From assembly GCA_949743265.1 (NCBI GenBank), contig CATJSX010000073.1, forward strand, positions 1-64,000: 64,000 nt of DNA. Reading direction: 5' to 3'. Both the position numbers and the translations under genes were made by a program. Below the pieces are notes generated by a model. That model saw only the letters and a list, made by a program, of their open reading frames with translations, had not been told where the DNA came from and searched no databases. The DNA comes from an uncultured Peptococcaceae bacterium (GTDB lineage: Bacteria > Bacillota > Peptococcia > Peptococcales > Peptococcaceae). This document shows, piece by piece, positions 36,102-47,984 of the stretch (position 1 is its first letter; every line of letters begins with the position of its first letter).

Positions 36102-37535
36102 TCAACTACTGATAGAACGCTTTTCTGCCAAAATTTGTTCACTTAAAATGCGGGATTGCTGCAAAATTCGATGTACACCAGCATTGCCGTCTACAGCGTC
36201 GCCAATAAAATATAACTGTGCAATTGTCGGTAGCGATTTGATAGGCTGATTGATTGTGCCAAAAGCACTGCCAGAAGTAACATTAAAGTCTCGTTTCATT
36301 TCCGTTGGCGTTATTAGCGACATACTTATGATATGTTCCGATAAATCGGAAAGCCGTTCGTCTTGAGTTAATACTGTCATCATGCGCTTGACGATACGAT
36401 TCTTGCGACGACTGTTCCATGCGCTAAATTGACTTGTTTCATTGGGCACACGCAAAACGACAGTCATCACGCTTTGTCCTTTTGGCGCTAAAGTATGATC
36501 CACGACGGCAGGATAATAAACATATAAAGCAATTTTAGGCGCAACATAACCATGATAAGACGCTCGAAGCGCTTTAGTAAGTGATCGATCATAGTAACAA
36601 TTATGTACCTTTAATTCATGATACACCGTATCTAATGCTAAATGAAGCTGTAAGACGCCACAAGAATGATGAAAATCATCGTCAGTATAAGTATCTGTTT
36701 TTTCCTTCGGCAATAATTTTTCACTTGCATAAGCAGCAGAAGCGTTGCAAATAACAATATCTGCTAAACGTACGTTATCAGCTGTTTTTACCCCTACTGC
36801 TTCATGACCAGCCATCACAATTTCACTGACTGGTTGTGTTGTTTCAATGATACCGCCTAACGATACTACCAACTGCGCTAGCGCTTGGATAAAGCTTGCC
36901 ATACCGCCAATAAAATGATAAACGCCCTCCATCTGCATAACAGCCGGCGTCATTGCGCGCGAAAAAGAACAACGGTTAAGCTCCTGCCCCGGATAAGCAC
37001 TTTGAAACAATAAAGCTTCCCGAATCTTGGGGTTGGTGATATAGCTTTTGATAATTTGCGCAGCATAATGACTGCGGTCAGAACCTTTTTTGGTCAAAAT
37101 TTCATCATCAGCAAAATGTTGATATTGTTCACGCAGTTGATGGCGTCCATAAAGAGCCGTCGTATACTGAAGATAATTCTGTGCGGTTTTGGCAGAAATT
37201 GTACGCAATTCCATCAACATTTGTGTCAAATCTCCGCTAAATACTTGATGATTATTGCGGTTAATAAAATCAAAATTGACTTTTAATCGTTTAACGTCTA
37301 CATAATCATGCAAATTTTGTCCTGCCGCCCGAAAGACAGCCTCATATTCGCCAATATCTTGCACCAAAACAGCGCCTCTAGCAAAGTGAAAATCGCCTTC
37401 GCACCATTCGCCGCAGCGCCCGCCAAGAAAATTATTTTTTTCCAGTATTGTAACTTCTGCTCCTTTAGAAAGCAAATAAACTGCTGTCGCCAAGCCGCCA
37501 ACTCCTGCGCCGATTATAATAATTTTTTTCTTCAT
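36102..37535 (-). CDS. CrtI/phytoene-desaturase-like FAD oxidoreductase
   Basis: A 477-residue FAD-dependent oxidoreductase. The N-terminal dinucleotide fold is IIGAGVGGLATAVYL, followed by EKNNFLGGRCG, and the C-terminal FAD motif is LYFIGDAVDGNAGVHRILQQS. The layout fits the phytoene desaturase/amine oxidase superfamily (CrtI, CrtN, retinol saturase). No carotenoid genes are near, so a carotenoid role is not supported. It is monocistronic with AGGTGAGC upstream of the start. Confidence 0.8.
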   Translation of the reverse strand: MKKKIIIIGAGVGGLATAVYLLSKGAEVTILEKNNFLGGRCGEWCEGDFHFARGAVLVQDIGEYEAVFRAAGQNLHDYVDVKRLKVNFDFINRNNHQVFSGDLTQMLMELRTISAKTAQNYLQYTTALYGRHQLREQYQHFADDEILTKKGSDRSHYAAQIIKSYITNPKIREALLFQSAYPGQELNRCSFSRAMTPAVMQMEGVYHFIGGMASFIQALAQLVVSLGGIIETTQPVSEIVMAGHEAVGVKTADNVRLADIVICNASAAYASEKLLPKEKTDTYTDDDFHHSCGVLQLHLALDTVYHELKVHNCYYDRSLTKALRASYHGYVAPKIALYVYYPAVVDHTLAPKGQSVMTVVLRVPNETSQFSAWNSRRKNRIVKRMMTVLTQDERLSDLSEHIISMSLITPTEMKRDFNVTSGSAFGTINQPIKSLPTIAQLYFIGDAVDGNAGVHRILQQSRILSEQILAEKRSISS

Positions 37536-37695
37536 CTGCTCACCTACTTTTTTATAATGCCAATCAATAATAGTATGAACAGATAAAAATTTTTTTAAAC
37601 TTCACCGTTAAACGTTCATATATGGTCAAAAAGCAGCAATCGAACACAAAAGGCAAATTACCCATACTGGACTACTTTTAAAAAGTAAAGAACTC

Positions 37696-37725
37696 TTGAC
37701 ATTATATCGATTATTATTGTATCAT
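37696..37725 (+). promoter_or_regulatory. Promoter of the DUF6773-like/XRE operon
   Basis: TTGACA (37696-37701), an 18-base spacer, TATCAT (37720-37725), 41 bases before the first gene. Confidence 0.6.
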
Positions 37726-37766
37726 TATAAAAGTAAAAAGTGTTTTATATTAGCAAGGAGGTCATC

Positions 37767-38132
37767 ATGAAAAAACTTCTTAAATATTTCAAATTTCATA
37801 AACCAGATGAAATGGAACAACACATCATTTTTAGGGCACAAAGGAATTCATATATTTTTTTAATAATCGCTCTTTTAGTATGGTCTTTTTTTGAAAGCTA
37901 CAAGGTATATGTATACCACACAAATTTGAATTTAATCCCGTGTATGTTACTAGTAACAGCAGCCATTGTTCAAAGCTTTTCACAACTTATAATGACACGT
38001 AATGTCGTTAAGGATGATGAAGATTCCTATGAAACCGCTCCCCTGTTTAAAATTATTATTCTGATTTGTGTTGTTGCTAGCGTAATGGCAACGGTAACTG
38101 CTGCCATTATATTCATGAGTATAAAGTTATGA
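37767..38132 (+). CDS. DUF6773-like membrane protein
   Basis: A 121-residue protein with a soluble N-terminus (KFHKPDEMEQHIIFRAQRNSY) and three hydrophobic segments. Proteins of this kind are regularly encoded directly before a small XRE regulator, as here. ATG 37767 follows AAGGAGG. It overlaps the regulator gene by four bases. Function unknown. Confidence 0.65.
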   Translation: MKKLLKYFKFHKPDEMEQHIIFRAQRNSYIFLIIALLVWSFFESYKVYVYHTNLNLIPCMLLVTAAIVQSFSQLIMTRNVVKDDEDSYETAPLFKIIILICVVASVMATVTAAIIFMSIKL

Positions 38133-38326
38133 TCAATCGCATAAAAGAGTTTCGTAAAGCGAAAGGTTATCGCCAAGAAGATCTTGCGGAAGCATTAGGA
38201 GTATCACGGCAAACCATTATTGCCATAGAAAAAAACAAGTACAATCCTTCTCTTGATTTAGCAATGAGGCTTGCGCGGTATCTGCATACTACGGTAGAAG
38301 AATTATTTGAATTGGAGGATAAGTGA
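38129..38326 (+). CDS. Small XRE-family regulator
   Basis: A 65-residue single-domain helix-turn-helix protein (core YRQEDLAEALGVSRQTIIAIE) of the type paired with membrane proteins in bacilli and clostridia. It overlaps both neighbours (ATGA upstream, TGATG downstream), so the three genes form one translationally coupled operon. It probably represses its own promoter. Confidence 0.88.
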   Translation: MINRIKEFRKAKGYRQEDLAEALGVSRQTIIAIEKNKYNPSLDLAMRLARYLHTTVEELFELEDK

Positions 38327-38646
38327 TGAATAAAAGACTGATCGCACTCATTCCATACGCTGTTGTGTTGGTGGCAGATTTTTATCTGTTGCCTTGTTTG
38401 ATAAAGAATACAAGCATAGCAATATTGATGATGCTATGTATTATTCCTTTGATTGCTTTTAGTTGTTCAGTGATATATGGCGTTCGACAAGGATTTGACT
38501 ATCTGATGCCAATGATAGCCGTAATATTGTTTTTCCCGACCATTTTTATTTATTACAACGAGTCGGCGTGGATTTATGTGATAATTTACGGAATTGTAAC
38601 TTTCATTGGAAACGGTATTGGCAACACATTCTATCAAAAACGCTAG
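38326..38646 (+). CDS. Small membrane protein of the XRE operon
   Basis: A 106-residue protein with four predicted membrane segments and very short loops. The start is the ATG in the TGATG overlap with the regulator, preceded by TTGGAGG. No family recognised. It may be controlled by, or signal to, the XRE protein. Confidence 0.65.
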   Translation: MNKRLIALIPYAVVLVADFYLLPCLIKNTSIAILMMLCIIPLIAFSCSVIYGVRQGFDYLMPMIAVILFFPTIFIYYNESAWIYVIIYGIVTFIGNGIGNTFYQKR

Positions 38647-38830
38647 AGCGACACCAATCACTAAGCGTGTGTTAAGCAATAAAAAGAAGCGTAAAACCAT
38701 ACGTTCTGCTAAAATACTGTGAAGGATTCAAAAAAACGATCGTCACATTGTATCATTCTATCAAAACTTATGCCAGTATCCATCTATGCAAGTAAGTTGC
38801 TTTTCTGTTCCAACAATTTAATTCATTTAA

Positions 38831-38865
38831 AAAAGGGCATAACTGGCGAGTTATGCCCTTTTTTA
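38831..38865. terminator. Bidirectional terminator
   Basis: AAAAGGGCATAAC with GTTATGCCCTTTT, flanked by A and T tracts, between the convergent XRE operon and the DUF1294 gene. Confidence 0.85.
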
Positions 38866-38874
38866 AAAAAATTT

Positions 38875-39159
38875 TCATATTCTCAAGCTGCGATATATAC
38901 AAAACCCCAACAAGAACAGCTGTAAAAAGAAAATACAAGGTATACCAATAGTAAAAATTTTATGTTGCGTTTTATGGTGAAAAGTACGCATTCCTAGCCA
39001 AACGCCAAGGCTGCCGCCAGCGGCAGCCGTTAGAAAAAATTCTTTTTCTGGTATGCGCCATTTGTTTTTACGGGCTTTGCGTTTATCAAATCCCATAATA
39101 AAAAATCCCCAAATGTTGATCAAAAGCAAATAAATCTCTATGACGCGCAAAAGAATCAT
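38875..39159 (-). CDS. DUF1294 membrane protein
   Basis: A 94-residue protein with three membrane segments and the DUF1294 signature MGFDKRKARKNKWRIPEKEF, then GGSLGVWLGMRTFHHKTQH. The ATG overlaps the stop of the upstream membrane protein gene (TGATG). Function unknown. Confidence 0.85.
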   Translation of the reverse strand: MILLRVIEIYLLLINIWGFFIMGFDKRKARKNKWRIPEKEFFLTAAAGGSLGVWLGMRTFHHKTQHKIFTIGIPCIFFLQLFLLGFCIYRSLRI

Positions 39160-39824
39160 CAGCGATTGTCCTTTCTATTGCGGTAATAAAAATGGTTAAC
39201 TACCGAAAGTAAAGCGTTATCGCGATTTTGGTAATAACTCCAACCAATCCAAGCAGAAATCAATAAGCCTCCCAACGTGCAGACCATCATATCGGTCATC
39301 GTATCGCCAGTGCCCATACTGCTTAATTGAGCATTAAAACCGAAAAATTCATCCAACATAAATTCATAATACTCCCAAAAGGCCGCCGAAGTAGTAGCCG
39401 CCAGATTCATAAAAATAATAGCTAAAGGCAACTCTTCTTTGACCAACTGACCTTGGTTTTTACGCAGTGCGTTAAAAATCAAAAGGGCAGCAAAAGCGAC
39501 TAAAGCGCCAGAAAGACAGTGAAGCAATAAATCCCACCAACTGATCAAATCATACCCGTCCATTGCGCTACCAAATTCTACTGCGCCGAAAACAAACAAA
39601 TAAAATAAAAAACGGCAGTCGCTAGGAAAAACAACCTTAAAAAGTTTAGAAACTACTTGTGGCGCTAAAAGCAACAGCAAGGCGACGACGGAATAAAGTA
39701 TAGCACGGCTGTATGACGTTTTTATCCCGTCGATCAATACCCAAACTGTCGTTAACAGGTAAATCAATAGAAAAATACGGTTAATCCGCTGAAATGCTCG
39801 TTGCCGTTTATCCCAGTCTATCAT
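39159..39824 (-). CDS. YjdF/DUF2238-like membrane protein
   Basis: A 221-residue multi-pass membrane protein. Conserved polar motifs inside membrane segments, SWWDLLLHCLSG, AAFWEYYEFMLDEFFG and GDTMTDMMVCTLGG, match the His/Glu/Asp pattern of DUF2238 (YjdF-like) proteins. It follows gatB by 22 bases and overlaps the DUF1294 gene, so it may be read with the gat genes. Function unknown. Confidence 0.7.
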   Translation of the reverse strand: MIDWDKRQRAFQRINRIFLLIYLLTTVWVLIDGIKTSYSRAILYSVVALLLLLAPQVVSKLFKVVFPSDCRFLFYLFVFGAVEFGSAMDGYDLISWWDLLLHCLSGALVAFAALLIFNALRKNQGQLVKEELPLAIIFMNLAATTSAAFWEYYEFMLDEFFGFNAQLSSMGTGDTMTDMMVCTLGGLLISAWIGWSYYQNRDNALLSVVNHFYYRNRKDNR

Positions 39825-39846
39825 GACTCACCCTCGTTTCGTTTGC

Positions 39847-41295
39847 TTATAACATTGATAATTTTTCATTCAGCAGCTGATTGACAACAGCCGGATTAGC
39901 TTGCCCTTTAGTAGCTTTCATGACTTGTCCTACCAAAAAGCCCATTGCTTGTTTTTTACCGCCTTTAAAATCTTCTACCGATTTGGGATTATTAGCTAAT
40001 ACGTCATCAATCACCGTACTGATGGCATTAGTATCAGAGATTTGCACCAAGCCTTTTTCTTTGATAATTTCAGCTGCTTTTTTACCAGTATCAAACATTT
40101 CAGCAAAAACTTCTTTGGCGATTTTGCCGCTGATTGCGCCTTTGTCCAGCTCACTTAATAGCTGCGCCATATTTTCAGGGATAATTTTAAGCTCTGACCA
40201 ATCCACATTTTGGCTGTTCATCTTTGCCATCAGCTCGCCCATAATCCAATTTGCGGCTTTTTTGGCATCATCATAGTGCTTACGTAAACCATCGTAGAAA
40301 TCGGCGGTTCCTTTGGAAGCGGTAATAATGGAAGCATCGTACTCAGGCAAATGGTCTTCCGTTATTAGACGCATTTTTTTCGCGCTGGGTAGTTCTGGCA
40401 AATCTTGCCGCAACTGCTCAACCCATGCTTTATCCACAATGATTGGCGGTAAATCTGGCTCAGGAAAATAACGGTAATCATCGGAATCTTCTTTGGACCG
40501 CAACGAAAAAGTTTGTCCTTTCGTTTCATCCCATGTGCGGGTTTCCTGAACAACTTGACCGCCATCATTTAAGATATCTTCTTGGCGTGCAATTTCATAT
40601 TTAATAGCACGCTCCACCGAACGAAAAGAGTTTAAGTTTTTAATTTCCGCTCTAGTACCAAAAACCGCTTGACCGAAAGGACGCAAGGACAGATTAACGT
40701 CACAACGCAAAGATCCTTGTTCCATACGAGCATCGCTGACACCAATATATTCGATGATAGCTTTAAGCATTTCTAAGTAGGCTTTAACTTCTTCGGCGCT
40801 GCGCATATCTGGTTCAGAAACGATTTCGATTAACGGAATACCGGCACGATTATAATCAGCCAACGACCCGGAAGCCGTGGTAATGGTACTGCCTTGATGA
40901 ACTAATTTGCCGGCGTCTTCTTCCATGTGTATGCGCGTAATACCGATACGTTTTTCCTTACCGCCAACAATAATATCAATATAACCATGTTCAGCGATGG
41001 GCAAATCGTATTGAGAAATTTGATACGCTTTGGTTAAATCGGGATAAAAATAATTTTTACGGTCGAATTTACTATATTCGGCAATCTGACAATTCAGAGC
41101 TAAACCTGCTTTGACGGCATACTCCAATACCTTTTGGTTCAAAATAGGCAAAGTGCCGGGTAATCCCAAACAAACGGGACAAACATGGGTATTAGGCTCG
41201 CCGCCAAAAGCGGTGGTACAACCGCAAAATATTTTAGTTGCAGTTTTTAGCTCGACGTGAACTTCCAAACCAATGATAACCTCGTAATCACTCAT
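39847..41295 (-). CDS. gatB: Asp/Glu-tRNA amidotransferase subunit B
   Basis: A 482-residue GatB that phosphorylates the carboxyl of misacylated Glu-tRNA-Gln or Asp-tRNA-Asn and receives ammonia from GatA. The N-terminus [15 protein letters not shown], the zinc-site Cys residues (FCGC and CPVC), and EMHEDAGK-type signature ([13 protein letters not shown]) are visible; the C-terminal YqeY-like tail binds tRNA. It starts one base after the gatA stop. Presence of GatCAB means Gln-tRNA, and maybe Asn-tRNA, is made indirectly. Confidence 0.97.
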   Translation of the reverse strand: MSDYEVIIGLEVHVELKTATKIFCGCTTAFGGEPNTHVCPVCLGLPGTLPILNQKVLEYAVKAGLALNCQIAEYSKFDRKNYFYPDLTKAYQISQYDLPIAEHGYIDIIVGGKEKRIGITRIHMEEDAGKLVHQGSTITTASGSLADYNRAGIPLIEIVSEPDMRSAEEVKAYLEMLKAIIEYIGVSDARMEQGSLRCDVNLSLRPFGQAVFGTRAEIKNLNSFRSVERAIKYEIARQEDILNDGGQVVQETRTWDETKGQTFSLRSKEDSDDYRYFPEPDLPPIIVDKAWVEQLRQDLPELPSAKKMRLITEDHLPEYDASIITASKGTADFYDGLRKHYDDAKKAANWIMGELMAKMNSQNVDWSELKIIPENMAQLLSELDKGAISGKIAKEVFAEMFDTGKKAAEIIKEKGLVQISDTNAISTVIDDVLANNPKSVEDFKGGKKQAMGFLVGQVMKATKGQANPAVVNQLLNEKLSML

Positions 41296-41296
41296 C

Positions 41297-42760
41297 TTAC
41301 AGTCCCCTCCCTTGATTGGGTTTTAACCGCGTCAACTCGCTATTTTGTTCCAGCGCATAAGCAATATTCAAAAGTGTCGGTTCGCTGAAAGCTCTACCCA
41401 AGAGCTGCACGCCTATTGGCATACCATCAGCAAGACCAAAAGGCAGACTAAGCGCTGGAATACCAGCCAAATTGCTAGGAATGGTGCAAATATCTTGTTT
41501 ATATAAACTGAGTGGATCAGCATTTTGTCCTTTGCGCAGTGCTGTCTGCGGCGTCGTCGGCGTAATTAAGCAATCGAATCTCTCAAAGGCTTTATCATAA
41601 TCCATCTTAATCAAATGGCGAACCTTGAGCGCTTTTAAATAATAAGCGTCATAATAACCAGCGCTTAAAGCGTATGTTCCTAACATAATTCGCCGTTTTA
41701 CTTCTGCTCCAAAACCTTCGTTTCTAGTTGCTTTAAACATATTAACCACATCTTTTTCGTTTACCCGCAAACCATAACGTACGCCGTCATAACGTGCTAA
41801 ATTGGAACTGGCTTCGGCCGGCGCAATCAAATAATAAGCTGGCATAGCATAGCGAGTATGCGGCAAAGAACAAATTTCTATGGAAGCGCCTAATTTTTCC
41901 AGCAAGCTGGCGGCTGCTTTTACTTGCGTTTCAATAGCGGGATCGATACCTTCGCCAAAATATTCCTGTGGTAAGCCGATACGCAGTCCTTTTACTTCAC
42001 CAGTCAAAGCGGCTAGATAATCAGGATATTGAGTATCAACCGAAGTGGAATCTCGCTTATCATAACCAGCTAAAGCGTTCATCACTAAAGCACAATCCGT
42101 AACGTCTTTTGTTAATGGACCAATTTGATCAAGCGAAGAAGCAAAAGCAATCAACCCATAACGTGAAACAGCACCATAGGTCGGTTTTAAACCGACAATA
42201 CCGCAAAATGCTGCCGGTTGACGGATAGAACCACCAGTATCAGAACCCAAAGCATAAACAGCCAAATCAGCAGCAACCGCTGCTGCTGAACCGCCGCTTG
42301 AACCGCCGGGCACGCAATCATCATCATAAGGATTAGTCGTAGCAAAAAAAGCAGAATTTTCCGTTGTAGAACCCATAGCGAACTCATCCATATTAACCTT
42401 GCCTAAAACAATGGCATTTTCGGCAGTTAATTTCTCCACTACATGGGCGTCGTACGGCGGATAAAAATCAGCCAGCATTTTTGAAGCGCAAGTGGTTTTG
42501 ATGTTTTTCGTGCAAAGATTATCTTTTAGCGCCATTGGAATACCTGCCAAAGGGTTGATGGTTTCGCCGGCTTTAATTTTTTCGTCTACTTTTTTTGCGG
42601 TAGCTAACGCTTCTGTTTTCGTTACTGTAATATAGGCTTTAATCTGATCATCTAGCGCATCAATGCGCTCCAAATGGAGGGCGCATAATTCTTCAGCACT
42701 AACGGTTTTATTCATCAGTTGTTCATGCAGCTGATGAATGGTTAATTGAGCCAAATGCAT
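41297..42760 (-). CDS. gatA: Asp/Glu-tRNA amidotransferase subunit A
   Basis: A 487-residue glutaminase subunit of the amidase signature family. The Ser-cisSer-Lys triad is visible: the lysine in [11 protein letters not shown], the cis-Ser in [13 protein letters not shown] and the nucleophile in [12 protein letters not shown]. It releases ammonia from glutamine for GatB. It lies between gatC (12 bases) and gatB (1 base). GGAGGG precedes the ATG. Confidence 0.97.
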   Translation of the reverse strand: MHLAQLTIHQLHEQLMNKTVSAEELCALHLERIDALDDQIKAYITVTKTEALATAKKVDEKIKAGETINPLAGIPMALKDNLCTKNIKTTCASKMLADFYPPYDAHVVEKLTAENAIVLGKVNMDEFAMGSTTENSAFFATTNPYDDDCVPGGSSGGSAAAVAADLAVYALGSDTGGSIRQPAAFCGIVGLKPTYGAVSRYGLIAFASSLDQIGPLTKDVTDCALVMNALAGYDKRDSTSVDTQYPDYLAALTGEVKGLRIGLPQEYFGEGIDPAIETQVKAAASLLEKLGASIEICSLPHTRYAMPAYYLIAPAEASSNLARYDGVRYGLRVNEKDVVNMFKATRNEGFGAEVKRRIMLGTYALSAGYYDAYYLKALKVRHLIKMDYDKAFERFDCLITPTTPQTALRKGQNADPLSLYKQDICTIPSNLAGIPALSLPFGLADGMPIGVQLLGRAFSEPTLLNIAYALEQNSELTRLKPNQGRGL

Positions 42761-42772
42761 GAAATTCCCTCC

Positions 42773-43054
42773 TTAAACGATTTTTGGTACGCCGAACATG
42801 CCCTCAATTTCATCGGGCGCATTGGCCAAAATTTCTTTTTTTGCCATACTGGGCTGCACTTCATCAGCGCGCATCACATTTTTTAACGGCAAAACGTGCG
42901 CCAAAGGCGCAATTCCCTCAGTATCAATACTTTTTAAAATTTCCATCGTCGATAAAATGTCATTAAGCTGCTTAATATACAGCTCGATTTCCTTCTCATC
43001 AAGCGCCAAGCGACTTAGCTGTGCAACTTTTTCAACTACTGCGCGATCAATCAT
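42773..43054 (-). CDS. gatC: Asp/Glu-tRNA amidotransferase subunit C
   Basis: A 93-residue GatC that clamps GatA and GatB together. The helical N-terminus VEKVAQLSRLALDEKE and the C-terminal MRADEVQPSMAKKEILANAP are typical. Three ATG codons in a row start the gene; the third (43054) has the best spacing from GGAGG. The first overlaps the ligA stop, so translation is coupled to ligA. Confidence 0.93.
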   Translation of the reverse strand: MIDRAVVEKVAQLSRLALDEKEIELYIKQLNDILSTMEILKSIDTEGIAPLAHVLPLKNVMRADEVQPSMAKKEILANAPDEIEGMFGVPKIV

Positions 43055-43056
43055 CA

Positions 43057-45084
<2,028 letters not shown>

Positions 45085-47274
45085 TTATGATAATTTGTTG
45101 ATAGGCGCATATTTAGCGATAAGAGTTTTGACGCCTTGCTCAGGAAAAGCGACTTTCAATTCTAAATCAACGCCGGTATTATTTAAACTGACAATAACGC
45201 CTTCGCCCCATTTTTTGTGCATGATTTTATCGCCTACTACATATTCAGGCAATATGGTTTCTGGCTGAGGCGTTTCTTTAGCTCGTATACCGACATGGTC
45301 GCCAAAAGCTATCGACGTAGATTTATGCTGCACACGAATACTCAAATCCTCAATATTATCCGTCGAAATTTCATAAATAAATCGCGAAGGGGTATTGCAA
45401 TTTTGGCGACCATACAGGAGACGAACATTTGTCCTTGTCATAAATAACCGTTCTTTAGCGCGTGTAATAGCAACATAGCACAAGCGGCGTTCTTCTTCCA
45501 TTTCTTCTGGTTCCAAAGAATTGATGCTGCGCGCATGAGGAAAAACGCCTTCTTCCATGCCGATCATAAAAACGACAGGAAATTCCAGTCCTTTGGCACC
45601 ATGCATTGTCATAATAACAGCTTGATCGTCACTTTCAACATAAGTATCTAAATCAGTGAAAAGAGCTACTTCAGCTAAAAACTGTGCCAAATTATCTTCG
45701 CCTACTTTACTGCGCAAATCATACGCGCTAGTAATAGAAAGAAATTCCTGCAAGTTCTCCTGTCTGGCAGCAGCTTCGACAGAATCTTCTCCTTCCAATT
45801 CCTGCCAATAACCACTTTCAGAAAGAATCCACTGACATAACGGGGTAATTGCCATTTCTTTACTTTTAACGCGAAAATCCTCCAAAAGCCGTCCGAATCG
45901 CGTCATCGTCAGCATAAAGCGTTTGGTTAAGCCCGTTATTTCTTCCGCCCGCAAAAGCGCTTCGCCTACGGGAATGTGTTGTTCGTTAGCAAAAGTCAAC
46001 AACCTTTTCCAACTGGCGTCACCTAATCCTCTTTTGGGCGCATTAAGACAACGGTTAGTATTAATTTCATCAGCAGGATTAACAATAGCAGAAAGATACG
46101 CTATCATATCTTTGATTTCTTTACGGACGTAAAATTTTGTACCGCCAACGATGCGATAAGGAATGTTCTGCTTAATCATACTTTCTTCCACCGCTCGGAA
46201 TTGTGCCGTTGCCCGACAAAGCACCGCAAAATCACGATTGCTACGTCCTTCCCGCTCTTTCAGCTGGCGAATCTGACGAGTAATAAAAAAGGCTTCATCG
46301 CTTTCGTCCAACGCGGTATAATAAACAATTTTGTGACCGCCTTTTTTCTGCGTCCACAATTTTTTGTTTTTACGTCCCGTATTATGTTTAATTACGTCAT
46401 ACGCGGCGTCCAAAATCAACTGTGTTGAACGGTAATTTTCTTCCAGTTTTACCACTTTGGCCTCGGGATAATCTTCTTCAAAGCTCAAAATATTGCGGAT
46501 GTCAGCGCCGCGCCATTGGTAAATGGATTGATCATCGTCACCAACAACACACAAATTGCGATACTTACTCGCCAAAAGTTTAATCAAAGTATATTGGCTG
46601 GTGTTAGTGTCTTGATACTCGTCAACCATGATGTAACGCCACCGGTCTTGATATTTTTCCAGTACTTCCGGTTCTTCTAAAAACAATTGCACTGTTAACA
46701 TAATCAAGTCGTCAAAATCTACCGCGTTATCTTTTAATAGCCGTTCTTGATACAAACGGTAAATTTCAGCATATTTTTCTTCATATTCATTGCCAAATGC
46801 AGCTCGCTGCATATCTCTAGGCGTTTGCAATTCATTTTTGCAAGCTGAGATCTTGGCAGATACCGTCTTGGGAGGATATTTTTTTTCGTCCAAATTCATT
46901 TCCCGCAAAATAATTTTGATTAATGCTTGCTGATCAGCATCGTCATAAATAACGAAATTGGTATCATACCCCAAATAAGTAATCTCTTGCCGCAGAATAC
47001 GCACGCAAGTCGAATGAAAAGTACTCGCCCAAACGCGCTCTCCCTGAACACCGATCAAATCTGTAATTCTTTCTCGCATTTCTGCCGCTGCTTTATTAGT
47101 AAAAGTAATGGCCAAAATGCTAAAAGGCGACACGTTTTTTTCGTAGATCAAATACGCTACCCGATTGGTTAACACTTTGGTTTTGCCGCTACCAGCCCCG
47201 GCTAGAATCAATAGCGGTCCTTCAGTCGTTGTTACGGCATCTTGCTGTTGTGGATTTAACAATTCTAAATTCAT
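45085..47274 (-). CDS. pcrA: UvrD/PcrA superfamily 1 DNA helicase
   Basis: A 729-residue 3'-5' helicase. Walker A is ILAGAGSGKTKVL near residues 21-33, motif II is DEYQDTN, motif III VGDDDQSIYQWRGA, and motif V TMHGAKGLEFPVVF; the C-terminal tail ends in the PcrA-type RNA-polymerase/UvrB-interacting domain (DKIMHKKWGEGVIVS). ATG 47274 is preferred to a TTG eight codons upstream. It leads the pcrA-ligA-gatCAB operon, a gene order common in Bacillota. Confidence 0.95.
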   Translation of the reverse strand: MNLELLNPQQQDAVTTTEGPLLILAGAGSGKTKVLTNRVAYLIYEKNVSPFSILAITFTNKAAAEMRERITDLIGVQGERVWASTFHSTCVRILRQEITYLGYDTNFVIYDDADQQALIKIILREMNLDEKKYPPKTVSAKISACKNELQTPRDMQRAAFGNEYEEKYAEIYRLYQERLLKDNAVDFDDLIMLTVQLFLEEPEVLEKYQDRWRYIMVDEYQDTNTSQYTLIKLLASKYRNLCVVGDDDQSIYQWRGADIRNILSFEEDYPEAKVVKLEENYRSTQLILDAAYDVIKHNTGRKNKKLWTQKKGGHKIVYYTALDESDEAFFITRQIRQLKEREGRSNRDFAVLCRATAQFRAVEESMIKQNIPYRIVGGTKFYVRKEIKDMIAYLSAIVNPADEINTNRCLNAPKRGLGDASWKRLLTFANEQHIPVGEALLRAEEITGLTKRFMLTMTRFGRLLEDFRVKSKEMAITPLCQWILSESGYWQELEGEDSVEAAARQENLQEFLSITSAYDLRSKVGEDNLAQFLAEVALFTDLDTYVESDDQAVIMTMHGAKGLEFPVVFMIGMEEGVFPHARSINSLEPEEMEEERRLCYVAITRAKERLFMTRTNVRLLYGRQNCNTPSRFIYEISTDNIEDLSIRVQHKSTSIAFGDHVGIRAKETPQPETILPEYVVGDKIMHKKWGEGVIVSLNNTGVDLELKVAFPEQGVKTLIAKYAPINKLS

Positions 47275-47598
47275 TCCTTTTTCACACCTCTTTGACAATT
47301 TTGTTCATTTGAAAAACAACCGCCGTACCTATTTTCTCATCATTTTTTGTTTTAAACGACGCTCATTTATTTTCCTTTTCTGGAAAATCTGTAAAATTAT
47401 TATAACAAAATTTCCCGTCGCTGGCTAGAACGATGGTAAACGGTTAAAAAATTTTATCAATCGTGCTGATGACGAAATCGTTTTTGAAACGCAGCATAAT
47501 TGATAGCATAAAAATTTTTAGCTGGAAATTTTATTTTTTATCGCCTACAATAAACGTAAAAACAAAAATGAAATTGACAAGGAAAAGAGAGAAGGAAT

Positions 47599-47859
47599 AT
47601 GCGTAAATTAACCATCTGTACACAAGACAGCTGTTCTTACTGCAAGCAGTTAAAATTATTTTTAACACGGCTTGGTTATCTTTATGACGAAATTGATTTG
47701 ACCAATCGACCGGAGGCTTTTCAAGCCTTGAAGGAAGAAACAGGTTTATTTAGTTTGCCGCAAGTTTTTGTCGGCGATGATTTTTTGGGCGGTTATGATA
47801 ATATTATTGAGCTCCAGCAAAACGGCAAACTTAAACAACTTCTTGATCGCGAGGCATAA
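47599..47859 (+). CDS. Glutaredoxin-like protein
   Basis: An 86-residue glutaredoxin-fold protein. The N-terminal redox motif is Cys-Ser-Tyr-Cys in DSCSYCKQLK, and the cis-Pro and Gly-Gly region is SLPQVFVGDDFLGGYD. It would reduce disulfides or glutathione-type mixed disulfides. The 320-base gap upstream (47275-47598) holds only the divergent regulatory region for pcrA; I see no gene in it. Confidence 0.88.
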   Translation: MRKLTICTQDSCSYCKQLKLFLTRLGYLYDEIDLTNRPEAFQALKEETGLFSLPQVFVGDDFLGGYDNIIELQQNGKLKQLLDREA

Positions 47860-47864
47860 AATTG

Positions 47865-47902
47865 CAGTATGGCAAAATACTAATCTTGCCATGCTGTTTT
47901 TT
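47865..47902 (+). terminator. Terminator after glutaredoxin
   Basis: CAGTATGGCAA (47865-47875) with TTGCCATGCTG (47886-47896), one G-U pair, then a T run. Confidence 0.8.
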
Positions 47903-47984
47903 ATTGCCAAAGGAAACCTTTCAAAAAGAAAATGATTATCTTAAATCGCAGCAAAAGTTTTGCAGAAAGGCGGAGAACCTCATC

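Noticed and set aside
39881-40276. Plus-strand frame of 131 codons inside gatB
   Set aside because: Shadow of the well-supported gatB gene on the opposite strand.
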